From contig NZ_JAFBBS010000001.1 in NCBI RefSeq assembly GCF_016907315.1, positions 1,054,001-1,118,000 of the forward strand: a stretch of 64,000 nt of DNA. The letters run 5' to 3'. Within the stretch, counting starts at the first letter, position 1; every line of letters begins with the position of its first letter. The notes beneath the pieces are model-generated. The model worked only from the letters and a program-made list of their open reading frames with translations. It had not been told where the DNA came from and did no database searches. The stretch comes from Microbacterium esteraromaticum (GTDB lineage: Bacteria > Actinomycetota > Actinomycetes > Actinomycetales > Microbacteriaceae). Positions 16,979 through 25,051 of the stretch are shown here, in pieces. A program made the position numbers and the translations under genes.

Positions 16979-18544
16979 ATGGACACCATCGTTCTGGTCA
17001 TCGTCGTCGCCGTCATCGCCGCGGCGCTCGGCTTCGTGCTCGGGGCGCAGCGCGGACGGTCGGCCGATGCCGCGCAGCTGGCCGAGGCGACGGCTGCTCG
17101 CCTTCGGGCCGATGCGCTCGAACGGGATGCTGAGGCGCTGCGCGCCGACACGGCCGCCCGGCTGCAGGAGGAACGGGCGCTGGGCGACCGGCGGGTCGCC
17201 GAGGCTCGACAGCAGGGCGAGGCGGCGGTGGCCGATGCCAGGCGAGAGGCGCGCGAGCGGCTCGAGCACGAGCGAGCCGAGCATGTGCGGCGGCTGGCCG
17301 AGGTGCGCGACGAGGCGGATGCCGATGTGCACGCCGAGCGGCAGCGTGCCGCCGAGCGTCTCGACGAGCTGAAGGCCGACCAGAAGCGCCTCGCAGACGA
17401 GTTCGACGCGCTGAGCAGGCGGGCGCTCGAGGCGAACACGAAGGCGTTCCTGCAGCAAGCGGAAGAGCGGCTCAAGCGCAGCCAGAGCGAGGGCGCGGCC
17501 GAGCTGCAGAAGCGGCAGGATGCCGTGCAGCAGCTCATCGATCCGATCCAGAAGACCCTCGACACGGTGAAGTCCGAGATGACGACGGCCGAGAAGGCGC
17601 GGCTCGAGGCCCACGCGGCGCTGGCCGAGCAGCTGCAGATCATGCGCCAGTCGTCTGAGACGCTCGGCTCCGAGACCCGAAACCTGGTCAATGCGCTGCG
17701 CGCACCGCAGGTGCGCGGGCGGTGGGGCGAGCTGCAGCTGCGGCGGGTGGTCGAGGCGTCGGGCATGGTCAATCACGTCGACTTCGACGAGCAGCTGCAC
17801 CACACCACCGACGACGGGGCTCTGCGCCCCGACCTGGTGGTGCATCTGGCCGGCGACAAGCGCGTGGTCGTCGACTCGAAGGTGGCCTTCAGCGGCTACC
17901 TCGAGGCGATGGAGGCCACCGACGACACCGTTCGTGCACAGCGCCTGGCGGCGCACGCACGCCACCTGAAGAAGCACATCGACGAGCTGGGGGCCAAGGA
18001 GTACTGGGACGTCGTGGCCGGCTCGCCCGAGTTCGTGGTGATGTTCGTGCCGGCCGAGCCGTTCCTCGCAGCCGCTCTCGATCAGGACGCCACGCTGTAC
18101 GAGTACGCGTTCGAGCGCAATGTGGTGATAGCGACGCCGTCGACGCTCATCGCGCTGCTGCGCACCGTCGGGCATGCCTGGCGGCAGGATCAGCTGGCGC
18201 AGGAGGCGCAGCAGATCTTCACCGTCGGCAAAGAGCTGCACAAGCGTCTCGGCACCCTCGGCCAGCATCTCGCGAAGCTCGGGCGCAGCCTCAACTCCAC
18301 CGTCGACGCCTACAACCGGTTCGCGGGGTCGCTCGATCGCAATGTCGTCACGCAGGCGCGCCGGTTCAGCGCCCTGCAGGGCCTCGAGGACGTGCTCACC
18401 GAGACCCAGCCTGTCGAGGCGCAGGCCGTCGCTCCGCAGAAGAGCGACCTGTACGAGCTCGAGGCCGGCACATCGGAGGTGTCGGCATCCGACGAGCGCT
18501 ATGCCAGCGCAGATCTCGGCGAGATCACCAGCAGGCTCGACTGA
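16979..18544 (+). CDS. rmuC: DNA recombination protein RmuC
   Basis: 521 residues. An N-terminal membrane helix (about 2-20) is followed by a long Ala/Arg/Glu-rich coiled coil (about 30-225) and then the RmuC nuclease-like domain with VVDSKVAFSGYLEA and VMFVPAEPFLAAAL. RmuC proteins limit rearrangements at short inverted repeats. The ATG at 16979 is preferred because the membrane anchor begins there; the open frame upstream is antisense to ppk2. It is notable that a palindrome-related protein is encoded in a region rich in palindromic elements. Confidence 0.9.
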   Translation: MDTIVLVIVVAVIAAALGFVLGAQRGRSADAAQLAEATAARLRADALERDAEALRADTAARLQEERALGDRRVAEARQQGEAAVADARREARERLEHERAEHVRRLAEVRDEADADVHAERQRAAERLDELKADQKRLADEFDALSRRALEANTKAFLQQAEERLKRSQSEGAAELQKRQDAVQQLIDPIQKTLDTVKSEMTTAEKARLEAHAALAEQLQIMRQSSETLGSETRNLVNALRAPQVRGRWGELQLRRVVEASGMVNHVDFDEQLHHTTDDGALRPDLVVHLAGDKRVVVDSKVAFSGYLEAMEATDDTVRAQRLAAHARHLKKHIDELGAKEYWDVVAGSPEFVVMFVPAEPFLAAALDQDATLYEYAFERNVVIATPSTLIALLRTVGHAWRQDQLAQEAQQIFTVGKELHKRLGTLGQHLAKLGRSLNSTVDAYNRFAGSLDRNVVTQARRFSALQGLEDVLTETQPVEAQAVAPQKSDLYELEAGTSEVSASDERYASADLGEITSRLD

Positions 18545-18561
18545 CCCCGGCCGGTGTGCGA

Positions 18562-20313
18562 TCAGCGGTCGAGAGGGACCTCGATGAGCTGCGGACCGGC
18601 GATCGCAGACGTCAGCGCCTGATCGAGCGCTGACCGGGTGCTCACCTGCAGGAACTCCCAGCCGTAGGCGGCGGCGAGCTGCGCCAGCTGCACTCCCTGC
18701 GGCGTGTAGAACGCGCGGTCGAGGTCTTCGCGCTGGGCGGATGACGCGACTTCGAGGCCGTCGAAGATGGTGCCGCCGCCGTCGTTGCCGACGATCACCT
18801 GAATGCGCGGCCTCGGCTCGTCGGCGGGCAGCAGCAGCGCACCGACATCATGCAGAAGAGCGAGGTCGCCGAGCAGCACGCGGGTCACGCCGGGAGCGCC
18901 ATCGGCCTGACTGGCCAGCGCGATGCCGATGCCGGTCGCCACCGTGCCGTCGATGCCGGCCAGCCCGCGGCTGGCGTGCACGGGCACCTTCTTCCCGCCC
19001 AGCACCTGATCGGCCACCCGGACCAGGCGGGACGATCCGAACATGAGGCGGTCGTGCGGCCAGGTGGCGCGCCATACGGCATCCACCAGGATCTCCCTGT
19101 CCACCCTCCTGCGCACCGCATCGAGCTCGGCGCGCACCGCGCCCAGACGCTCGGCCTTGTCTTCGGAGTACAGGCCCTTCTGATCCGGCGCCGGGGCGCT
19201 GAGGTCGATCGCGCGCGTCTGCGAGGCGGTCATCCACTCGCCCAGCCACGTGCGGTCGGCCGGACCCGGCTCGACCGCGACCGCCGGCGCCGCCTGGGTG
19301 CGTCCGTTCAGGTCGAGCGCCTCGCCGCCACCGCGTACGGCGACGACATCGACATCACGACGTGCGAGCAGCGCCGCGACCTCGCGGCTGAGGGTCGGGT
19401 GCCCGAAGACGACGGCGCGCTCCACACGGCCGCCGAGCGCGTCATCGCGCAGCAGCTCGCGGTAGCCGTGCACGAGGAGCCTGCCGAAGCGCGCGCCGCT
19501 GACGACCTCGGCGATGAGAGGCCACCCCCCGGCGTGAGAGAGCTCCTCGGCATCCGGTCCGGCATCCGCTCCCGCGATGACCACGGTGCGAAGACCGCGC
19601 GGGAGCACCACAGGCTCGGCAAGCACGGCGGCGGGGGCTTCGCCCGGCGCGGCCGCCACATCGCCGGCAGCCGACAGGGGCTCACGACTGGGCAGATTCA
19701 GGTGCACGGGGCCGGAGACCCCGGCCAGCCCATCGCCCTCGATCCCGAGCGCGGCCCGCACGGCCCGCTCGCCGAGCCCGGTCCACGCCGTGCCCGCGGT
19801 CGGAACTGTCGGACGATCAGGCCCGCTGCCGGCGCGCCCATTCGCGACATCCTGCTCCGTGGCCGTCTCGTCCGAGATCTCCGACGCACCGGGCACCTCG
19901 GCATCGACCTGCAGCCGCACGAACGGGCCGAAGATGCCCGGCTGGATGGTCGCCTGGTTGGCGCCGACGCCGCGCAGCTCCGGTGGCCGGTCGGCAGTGA
20001 GGAGCACCAGCGGGATGCCCGAGTGGAACGCCTCCATCGTCGCGGGAAGCAGGTTGCCTGCGGCCGTGCCAGACGTGCAGAGCACAGCGACGGGAACACG
20101 GCTCTCACGGGCCAGGCCCAATGCGGTGAACCCCGCCACCCGCTCGTCGATGCGCACGTGCACGCGCAGAGCACCGGAGCGGGCGAGCGCGGTCGCGGCG
20201 AGCGCGAGAGCCTGTGATCGTGACCCCGGCGAGAGCACAAGGTCTCGCACCCCGTGCGCCACGAGCTCAGCGAGGAGCGACGCGGCCGCGTCGCTCGCCG
20301 GCGAGACGGTCAC
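18562..20313 (-). CDS. menD: 2-succinyl-5-enolpyruvyl-6-hydroxy-3-cyclohexene-1-carboxylate synthase
   Basis: 583 residues of a thiamine-diphosphate enzyme. The pyrimidine-binding domain has LVLSPGSRSQALALA and RIDERVAGFTALGLA; the diphosphate-binding domain near the C-terminus has GDLALLHDVGALLL and VGNDGGGTIFD. MenD joins isochorismate and 2-oxoglutarate in menaquinone synthesis. The GTG start at 20313 overlaps the upstream stop by four bases (GTGA), which fixes the start and implies translational coupling with the 20310-20651 gene. Confidence 0.93.
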   Translation of the reverse strand: MTVSPASDAAASLLAELVAHGVRDLVLSPGSRSQALALAATALARSGALRVHVRIDERVAGFTALGLARESRVPVAVLCTSGTAAGNLLPATMEAFHSGIPLVLLTADRPPELRGVGANQATIQPGIFGPFVRLQVDAEVPGASEISDETATEQDVANGRAGSGPDRPTVPTAGTAWTGLGERAVRAALGIEGDGLAGVSGPVHLNLPSREPLSAAGDVAAAPGEAPAAVLAEPVVLPRGLRTVVIAGADAGPDAEELSHAGGWPLIAEVVSGARFGRLLVHGYRELLRDDALGGRVERAVVFGHPTLSREVAALLARRDVDVVAVRGGGEALDLNGRTQAAPAVAVEPGPADRTWLGEWMTASQTRAIDLSAPAPDQKGLYSEDKAERLGAVRAELDAVRRRVDREILVDAVWRATWPHDRLMFGSSRLVRVADQVLGGKKVPVHASRGLAGIDGTVATGIGIALASQADGAPGVTRVLLGDLALLHDVGALLLPADEPRPRIQVIVGNDGGGTIFDGLEVASSAQREDLDRAFYTPQGVQLAQLAAAYGWEFLQVSTRSALDQALTSAIAGPQLIEVPLDR

Positions 20314-20651
20314 GACCGGGGGTCCGTGCCGTCGGTCTCGTCGTCGAGCCGCGCGAGCTCCTCCTCGAGCTGGCGGATACGGGCATCCTGCTCGGCCGTG
20401 CTCATGCGACGAAGCGCCGCGGGATCGTCGTCGGGCCCAGTCACGAAATCGCTGACCTTCTCGCCGCGGCGGCGGCGCCCGATCCAGAACCACAGGATGC
20501 CCCCGATCACCGGCAGCAGGATGACGATCAGCACCCAGGCGGTCTTGGAGACCCCGCGGTGACGATCGGCCGGCTGCACGGCCACGTCGACGATGCTGAA
20601 CACCCAGAAGATGACAGCCAGAAAACCGCCGACGAACAGGAAACGAGCCAT
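20310..20651 (-). CDS. Membrane protein with phospholipase D N-terminal-type (PLDc_N) domain
   Basis: 113 residues: two membrane helices (about 4-24 and 37-59), with the Trp/Phe-rich pattern GGILWFWIGRRRRGEK of the PLDc_N family, then a cytosolic tail with a short coiled coil (DARIRQLEEELARL). Despite the family name it has no phospholipase active site. It is coupled to menD by a GTGA overlap. TACACT lies exactly six bases before the ATG. Confidence 0.8.
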   Translation of the reverse strand: MARFLFVGGFLAVIFWVFSIVDVAVQPADRHRGVSKTAWVLIVILLPVIGGILWFWIGRRRRGEKVSDFVTGPDDDPAALRRMSTAEQDARIRQLEEELARLDDETDGTDPRS

Positions 20652-20739
20652 GTTTCCAGTGTAGGTCGCCGCGTCGCGACTGGATCCGGTGAGCGGGCTC
20701 GCACAGCGGGCGCCTAAGCCCCGCTCGTAGACTGTCGGG

Positions 20740-21000
20740 GTGAAGCTGCCACCCCTCCTCGTCTACACCGTTCTGCGGTTGCTGGCGTTCATCGTGCCGC
20801 TGGGGATCCTGTGGCTGTTCCCCGTCTTCCGCGAGTACTGGTGGCTCGCCGCGCTGTTCGCCGCGCTCATCGGCATGAGCATCTCGCTGCTGTTCCTGCG
20901 GGCCCCTCTGTCGCAGGCTTCCCGCGACCTCTACGCGAAGCGCAACCGCGACAGAGGACCATCGGACGAGGACGCTGAGGACCAGGTCTCCGGTCAGTGA
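20740..21000 (+). CDS. DUF4229 small membrane protein
   Basis: 86 residues with two hydrophobic helices (about 9-27 and 33-53), then LFLRAPLSQASRDLYAKRN, the conserved block of DUF4229 as I remember it, and an acidic tail. The family commonly lies near menaquinone genes in actinobacteria; its role is unknown. The GTG start at 20740 has TAGACT six bases upstream. Confidence 0.75.
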   Translation: MKLPPLLVYTVLRLLAFIVPLGILWLFPVFREYWWLAALFAALIGMSISLLFLRAPLSQASRDLYAKRNRDRGPSDEDAEDQVSGQ

Positions 21001-21012
21001 GCCGCGCGGCGC

Positions 21013-21654
21013 TCAGCGCCGGAAGGTGATGTGCGTGACGCCGCTCTCGGCGACCTCGCTGCTGATCGAGTAGTCGTTCTCGATGCCGCGCAGGTCGTCC
21101 CAGATGCGCTCTCCGCGCCCGAGCACGATCGGCGCCACCGCGAGATGCAGCCGGTCGACCAGCCCTGCCTTCAGGAACTGCCGCACCACGTCGATGCCGC
21201 CGCCGATGCGCACATCGGCATCGCCTGCGAGCTCGCAGGCGCGTGCGAGGGCGTCGCGAGGCGACGCGTCGATGAAGTGGAAGACCGTGCCGTTGTCGAA
21301 CTCGATCGACGGCCTCGGTGTGTGGGTGAGCACGAGAACGGGAACCTCGAACGGCGGCTCGTCACCCCACCAGCCGCGCCAGCCCGGGTCGTCTCCGAAC
21401 AGGTGCAGACCGAACATGCCTGCACCCATGATCTCGGCACCGGTGCCCTCGAAGTAGGCGCTCGCGTACTTCTCATCGACCCCCGTGGTACCGGCTCCGG
21501 ACGTGTCGCCGAGCACCTTCTCGCGCATGGTGCGGGTGCCGACGTACGCCGCGGTCAGGCGCGACCAGTCGTCGCCCATCGGGTTCTCCTGGGTCTGATC
21601 GGTCGTCGTCGCGAAACCGTCGAGCGAGACGTTGAGGTCGATCTTCACGGTCAT
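21013..21654 (-). CDS. Dihydrofolate-reductase-like (RibD C-terminal domain) protein
   Basis: 213 residues. The start VKIDLNVSLDGFAT, the middle VLVLTHTPRPSIE and the later IGGGIDVVRQFLKAGLVDRL are diagnostic of the YyaP/YwjB group of RibD_C reductases, which share the DHFR fold but are not the essential folate enzyme. It probably reduces a small molecule with NADPH. It is the last gene of a three-gene unit (cupin, DUF4287, reductase) spaced by 8-12 bases, so one transcript is likely. That unit interrupts the menaquinone cluster. Confidence 0.82.
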   Translation of the reverse strand: MTVKIDLNVSLDGFATTTDQTQENPMGDDWSRLTAAYVGTRTMREKVLGDTSGAGTTGVDEKYASAYFEGTGAEIMGAGMFGLHLFGDDPGWRGWWGDEPPFEVPVLVLTHTPRPSIEFDNGTVFHFIDASPRDALARACELAGDADVRIGGGIDVVRQFLKAGLVDRLHLAVAPIVLGRGERIWDDLRGIENDYSISSEVAESGVTHITFRR

Positions 21655-21666
21655 GGTCTTCTCCTC

Positions 21667-21963
21667 TCAGCCGGCGGATGCCGGGTTGCTGGCCTTGCCG
21701 TCGAGCCAGAGCGTGTCTGTCGGATCGGCGTGCGAGCCATCGGTGCCGACGTGCTTCGCGCTGATCTGCGGGCCCTTGGTGATCACATGCACGAGCGCCA
21801 TGCCGTACCCCCGTGACAGGTCGTAGTCGGCTTTCAGCCATTCGAGGATCGGAGTGGCCTTGGTGCCGGGACCGAAGCCCTTCTGGGACGCGAGCTCGAT
21901 GAACTGTCTGGGGGTCAGCCCCGTCTTGGTCTCGATGTTGTCGAGATATGCCTGAAACGACAT
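21667..21963 (-). CDS. DUF4287 domain protein
   Basis: 98 residues. The N-terminal SFQAYLDNIETKTGLTPRQF matches DUF4287, a small all-helical domain often paired with DUF5655 or SHOCT-like modules. The remainder includes a GYGMALVHVI segment and is shorter than two-domain relatives. Its function is unknown. It sits between the cupin and the reductase genes, 12 and 8 bases from each, in a tight accessory operon. Confidence 0.8.
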   Translation of the reverse strand: MSFQAYLDNIETKTGLTPRQFIELASQKGFGPGTKATPILEWLKADYDLSRGYGMALVHVITKGPQISAKHVGTDGSHADPTDTLWLDGKASNPASAG

Positions 21964-21971
21964 GCTGCTCC

Positions 21972-22328
21972 TTATTCGAGGTCTGTCTGGATGATGACTG
22001 CCGAGGCGTGGATGCCGATGAGGCGCATCCGTGCGTCGCCGGTGTTCGTGAATCGGTGGGGCACGAAGGCCGGACCGGTGACCGTGTCGCCGGCGGTGGC
22101 GACGATGCGCCGGTCGGCGACGACGAAGGTCGCCTCGCCTTCGAGCACCACCCAGGTCTCAGGATAGGGATGCCAGTGCAGCCCTGAGCCCTCGCCCGGC
22201 CGGTTGTCGACGAAGAAGTACGAGACGGCCGCTCCGTGCTCGACGCCTTCGAAGCGGCGTGTGCCTCGGCTGCCGATGACGAGCTGCTCGGGGGCGACCA
22301 GCGTCGGTTCGGCGAGTGTGTCGATCAT
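21972..22328 (-). CDS. Cupin-domain protein
   Basis: 118 residues from the ATG at 22328, chosen because GAGGAGG precedes it. The single cupin barrel shows GSGLHWHPYPETWVVLEGE, giving the metal-binding His/Glu set of motif 1, and PAFVPHRFTNTGD for motif 2. It could be a small dioxygenase, isomerase or sensor; nothing specifies the substrate. It is first in the cupin-DUF4287-reductase unit and is divergent from the HTH regulator at 22393, which probably controls it. Confidence 0.8.
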   Translation of the reverse strand: MIDTLAEPTLVAPEQLVIGSRGTRRFEGVEHGAAVSYFFVDNRPGEGSGLHWHPYPETWVVLEGEATFVVADRRIVATAGDTVTGPAFVPHRFTNTGDARMRLIGIHASAVIIQTDLE

Positions 22329-22384
22329 GATGCCTCCTCGGTGTCTGAGGATCACTCTTCCGCCGCCGGCACGGAGCCCCTAGA

Positions 22385-22404
22385 GTTTCGACGTGGATCG
22401 AAAC
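22385..22404. promoter_or_regulatory. Palindrome over the start of the ArsR-type regulator gene
   Basis: GTTTCGA (22385-22391) and TCGAAAC (22398-22404) are perfect 7-base arms with a 6-base spacer. TAGAGT (22381-22386) is the likely -10 of a leaderless promoter for the GTG at 22393, so a protein bound here would cover the transcription start. It also lies in the divergent region upstream of the cupin operon. Confidence 0.6.
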
Positions 22405-23430
22405 ACGCGCCCGACGGGGGCGCCGCCCGAGGGCGTCGAGCACCCCGATCACCGGGTCGACTTCCACCTCAGCCCTGGTGACATCCAGGCCGTGCGCTTC
22501 GGCATCTCGCCCGGGCATGAGCTGGCTCATGCGGTTCGCATCCTCCTGCGACCGCAGCAGCACCCGCTGCAGTGGGGCTGGCTGCGCAGCGTGCGCGAGA
22601 ATCTGCCTCGAGAGCCCTTCGCGCTGCTGACGCAGGTGATCGGCGCGGACGGCTACATGCCCGATTTCCTCACCACCGACCCCCGGTGGGATCTGACGCC
22701 GGCCGACGAGCTCGCCGCTCTGCGCGCGGCGGCGATCGCTGGCATCCGGATCGATCTGGCGAAGATGGTGGTGCGCTCGTCAGGCGAGCGGCAGGCGGCG
22801 CTGCGCCGCATGCACGCCGAGCCCGAGCGCGCCAGAGCGCTCATCGCCGACGCCTGGGAGCAGGTGTGGGATGCCGCGCTGTCGCCCGTGTGGCCCCAGC
22901 TGGAGCGGCTGCTGCGTGCAGACATCGCCGTACGAGCCCGCGCCATCGCCACCGGCGGGATCGCCGCGATGGCCGGTGGACTGCACCGCACCGTCCGCTG
23001 GAGCGACGGCGCCGTGCGCGTGCAGCTGCGCCGGCACAGCGAAGACGTCGACTGCCGCGGAGGCGGACTCGTGCTCGTACCGTCGGTGATGTCGTCGTGG
23101 GGGTGCATGGTCATCACCGAGCCGCCCGCGCAGCCCGTCCTGTTCTATCCGGCTCGCGGCGTGACGGCGGGCTGGGCACGGGACACCACCGACCTGGCGC
23201 ACGCGCTCGGCGCGCTGCTCGGTCCGGTGCGCGCCGGGATCCTGCTGCAGGCCCATATCGCGCGGACGACGTCGCAGGTCGCCGTCGACGCCGGCATCGC
23301 AGCGTCTACCGCGTCGCATCACCTCACGGTGCTGCGCGACGCGGGGCTGATCGCGAGCTCGCGGGAGGGAAACAGGATGCTGCATCTGCGCACCCCGCTG
23401 GGCGAAGCGGTCGTCGGGGCCACCCTCTGA
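22393..23430 (+). CDS. ArsR-type winged-helix regulator with DUF5937-like N-terminal domain
   Basis: 345 residues. The first 250 residues form a conserved actinobacterial sensor-like domain (DUF5937 as I recall it) with QPVLFYPARGVTAGW near its end. A C-terminal winged helix of the ArsR type follows (about 265-340), with DAGIAASTASHHLTVLRDAGLI as the recognition region. The GTG start is leaderless in appearance (TAGAGT, six-base gap). The palindrome at 22385-22404 suggests autoregulation and control of the divergent cupin unit. The effector is unknown. Confidence 0.82.
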   Translation: MDRNTRPTGAPPEGVEHPDHRVDFHLSPGDIQAVRFGISPGHELAHAVRILLRPQQHPLQWGWLRSVRENLPREPFALLTQVIGADGYMPDFLTTDPRWDLTPADELAALRAAAIAGIRIDLAKMVVRSSGERQAALRRMHAEPERARALIADAWEQVWDAALSPVWPQLERLLRADIAVRARAIATGGIAAMAGGLHRTVRWSDGAVRVQLRRHSEDVDCRGGGLVLVPSVMSSWGCMVITEPPAQPVLFYPARGVTAGWARDTTDLAHALGALLGPVRAGILLQAHIARTTSQVAVDAGIAASTASHHLTVLRDAGLIASSREGNRMLHLRTPLGEAVVGATL

Positions 23431-23492
23431 CCCTGGCGATGGGTCGCGCCGGTATCACCCGCGGCCAGGTCGACCCGGTCGGCCGGCCGCCC

Positions 23493-24461
23493 TCAGCCGA
23501 CGAGCGCCCAGTAGACGAGCCCCGCGTAGGCGAGGGCGGTCAGTGACGTGAGCGCGAGCGCGGTGACCAGCTCGCGCGGGCGCCGGTACGACCAGACGAT
23601 CACGACCGCCACGAGACCCGACAGCAGAGCGAGCATCGCCAGCCACGCGATCGGGTACAGCACGGCGATCCACGCGGCGAGTGCGAACGGGATCAGCACG
23701 AACAGCGTGAACAGCACCTGGGTCGCACGCCTGCCGATCAGCACCGTGAGGGTGCGCTTGCCTACTGCGCGGTCCTGGTCGATGTCACGAAGGTTGTTGG
23801 CGAGCAGCACGGCGCACGCGAAGAGCCCGGCGGCGACAGCGACGATCCACGCGACGGTCGGCAGATGCTGCACCTGCACCCAGGTGGTGCCGAGCGTCGC
23901 GACCAGACCGAAGAACACGAAGACGAAGAGCTCGCCCATGGCGTTGTAGCCGTACGGCCTCTTGCCGCCGGTGTAGAACCAGGCGGCGACGATGCAGAGG
24001 GCCCCGACGACCAGCATCCACCACTGCTGCGATCGGATGACGATCGCCAGGCCGACCACCGCAGCCAGGGCGAAGAACACGAGGGCGACCGTCAGCACCC
24101 GCTTCGCGGGCACTCGGCCCGAGGCTGTCAGCCGCGCAGGACCGACGCGCTCGGCGTCGGTGCCCCGGATGCCGTCGCTGTAGTCATTGGCGAAATTGAC
24201 GCCGATCTGCAGCAGCACCGCCACGGCGAGGCAGGCGAGCGCGATGGCCCAGTGGAAGAGGTGGTCGACGGTCTGGGCGGCTCCGGTGCCGAGCACGACA
24301 GGCGCGACGGCGAGGGGCAGCGTGCGCAGGCGCGCCGCCCCGATCCAGTCCTTCGCGGTCGCCGGCTCGAGGGCGAGCGCCGGGCGCTTCGCCGGATTGC
24401 CGCTGGTGCGGCGCCGCTGCTGCGGAGCGCGCTTCTTCGTCTTCTTGGAGGAACCTGCCAC
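23493..24461 (-). CDS. menA: 1,4-dihydroxy-2-naphthoate polyprenyltransferase
   Basis: 322 residues of the UbiA superfamily. After a basic N-terminal tail of about 35 residues come eight or nine membrane helices. Both aspartate motifs are visible: NFANDYSDGIRGTD and, later, NNLRDIDQDRAVGKRTL. It attaches the polyprenyl chain to dihydroxynaphthoate at the membrane. The GTG at 24461 has TAGGAT seven bases upstream and no ribosome binding site; the frame is open further, but those codons look non-coding. Confidence 0.92.
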   Translation of the reverse strand: MAGSSKKTKKRAPQQRRRTSGNPAKRPALALEPATAKDWIGAARLRTLPLAVAPVVLGTGAAQTVDHLFHWAIALACLAVAVLLQIGVNFANDYSDGIRGTDAERVGPARLTASGRVPAKRVLTVALVFFALAAVVGLAIVIRSQQWWMLVVGALCIVAAWFYTGGKRPYGYNAMGELFVFVFFGLVATLGTTWVQVQHLPTVAWIVAVAAGLFACAVLLANNLRDIDQDRAVGKRTLTVLIGRRATQVLFTLFVLIPFALAAWIAVLYPIAWLAMLALLSGLVAVVIVWSYRRPRELVTALALTSLTALAYAGLVYWALVG

Positions 24462-24529
24462 GCCAGGAATCCTACTGGCCGCCTCGATGCGGGCCGTGGC
24501 CGCCTGAGAGCCGGGGCGCCGCAAGCCGA

Positions 24530-24979
24530 TCAGGCGGGCGTGACGATGGGCCGGCGCTCGTAGAAGGTCTGCAGCACGACCGTCGTGCGGGTGCGCACGT
24601 TGGCGGCGCTCCGGATGTCGCGCACGAGCTGCTCGAGGGCGCGCGGCGATGCCACACGCACGAAGAGCATGTAGGCCGCATCGCCCGCGATCGAGTGGCA
24701 CGCCTCGATGGCGCTGAGGTGCTCGAGCATCTCGGGCGCGTTGTCGGGCTGAGCCGGATCGAGCGGCGTGATCTCGATGAAGGCCGACAGCGGCGCCCCC
24801 ACCTGCTCCGGGTCGAGCACCGCCTGGTAGCCGGCGATCACACCTCGTGACTCGAGGCGCTTGAGCCTCGACTGCACGGCAGAGGTCGACAGCCCCACCG
24901 CCTCGGAGAGCTGCGCCAGGGTGGCGCGCCCGTCACGGGAGATGGCAGCCAGGATCGCGTGGTCGACAGGGTCATCCAT
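24530..24979 (-). CDS. Lrp/AsnC family transcriptional regulator
   Basis: 149 residues from the ATG at 24979. The N-terminal helix-turn-helix (DDPVDHAILAAISRDGRATL then VGLSTSAVQSRLKRLESRGV) and the C-terminal RAM domain (IEACHSIAGDAAYMLFVRV) are complete. TATTAT lies seven bases before the ATG, so the mRNA is probably leaderless. It is divergent from the DUF6421 gene, and the palindrome at 25013-25027 lies in their shared promoter region, so it most likely regulates the DUF6421-SDR genes. Such regulators usually sense amino acids. Confidence 0.9.
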   Translation of the reverse strand: MDDPVDHAILAAISRDGRATLAQLSEAVGLSTSAVQSRLKRLESRGVIAGYQAVLDPEQVGAPLSAFIEITPLDPAQPDNAPEMLEHLSAIEACHSIAGDAAYMLFVRVASPRALEQLVRDIRSAANVRTRTTVVLQTFYERRPIVTPA

Positions 24980-24986
24980 AGATGGA

Positions 24987-25027
24987 ATAATACAGGTGAA
25001 ATGCATCCATGACCGGAAAATTTCCGG
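24987..25027. promoter_or_regulatory. Shared divergent promoter and palindromic operator between lrp and DUF6421
   Basis: The A+T-rich core at 24987-24993 reads TATTAT on the minus strand (for lrp) and TAATAC on the plus strand (for DUF6421), so the two -10 elements overlap. Twenty bases downstream on the plus side, CCGGAAA and TTTCCGG around a central A form a perfect 15-base palindrome (25013-25027), a candidate Lrp-type operator inside the DUF6421 leader. Confidence 0.6.
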
Positions 25028-25051
25028 CAATCTCTACGATCGGAGGGTTCG

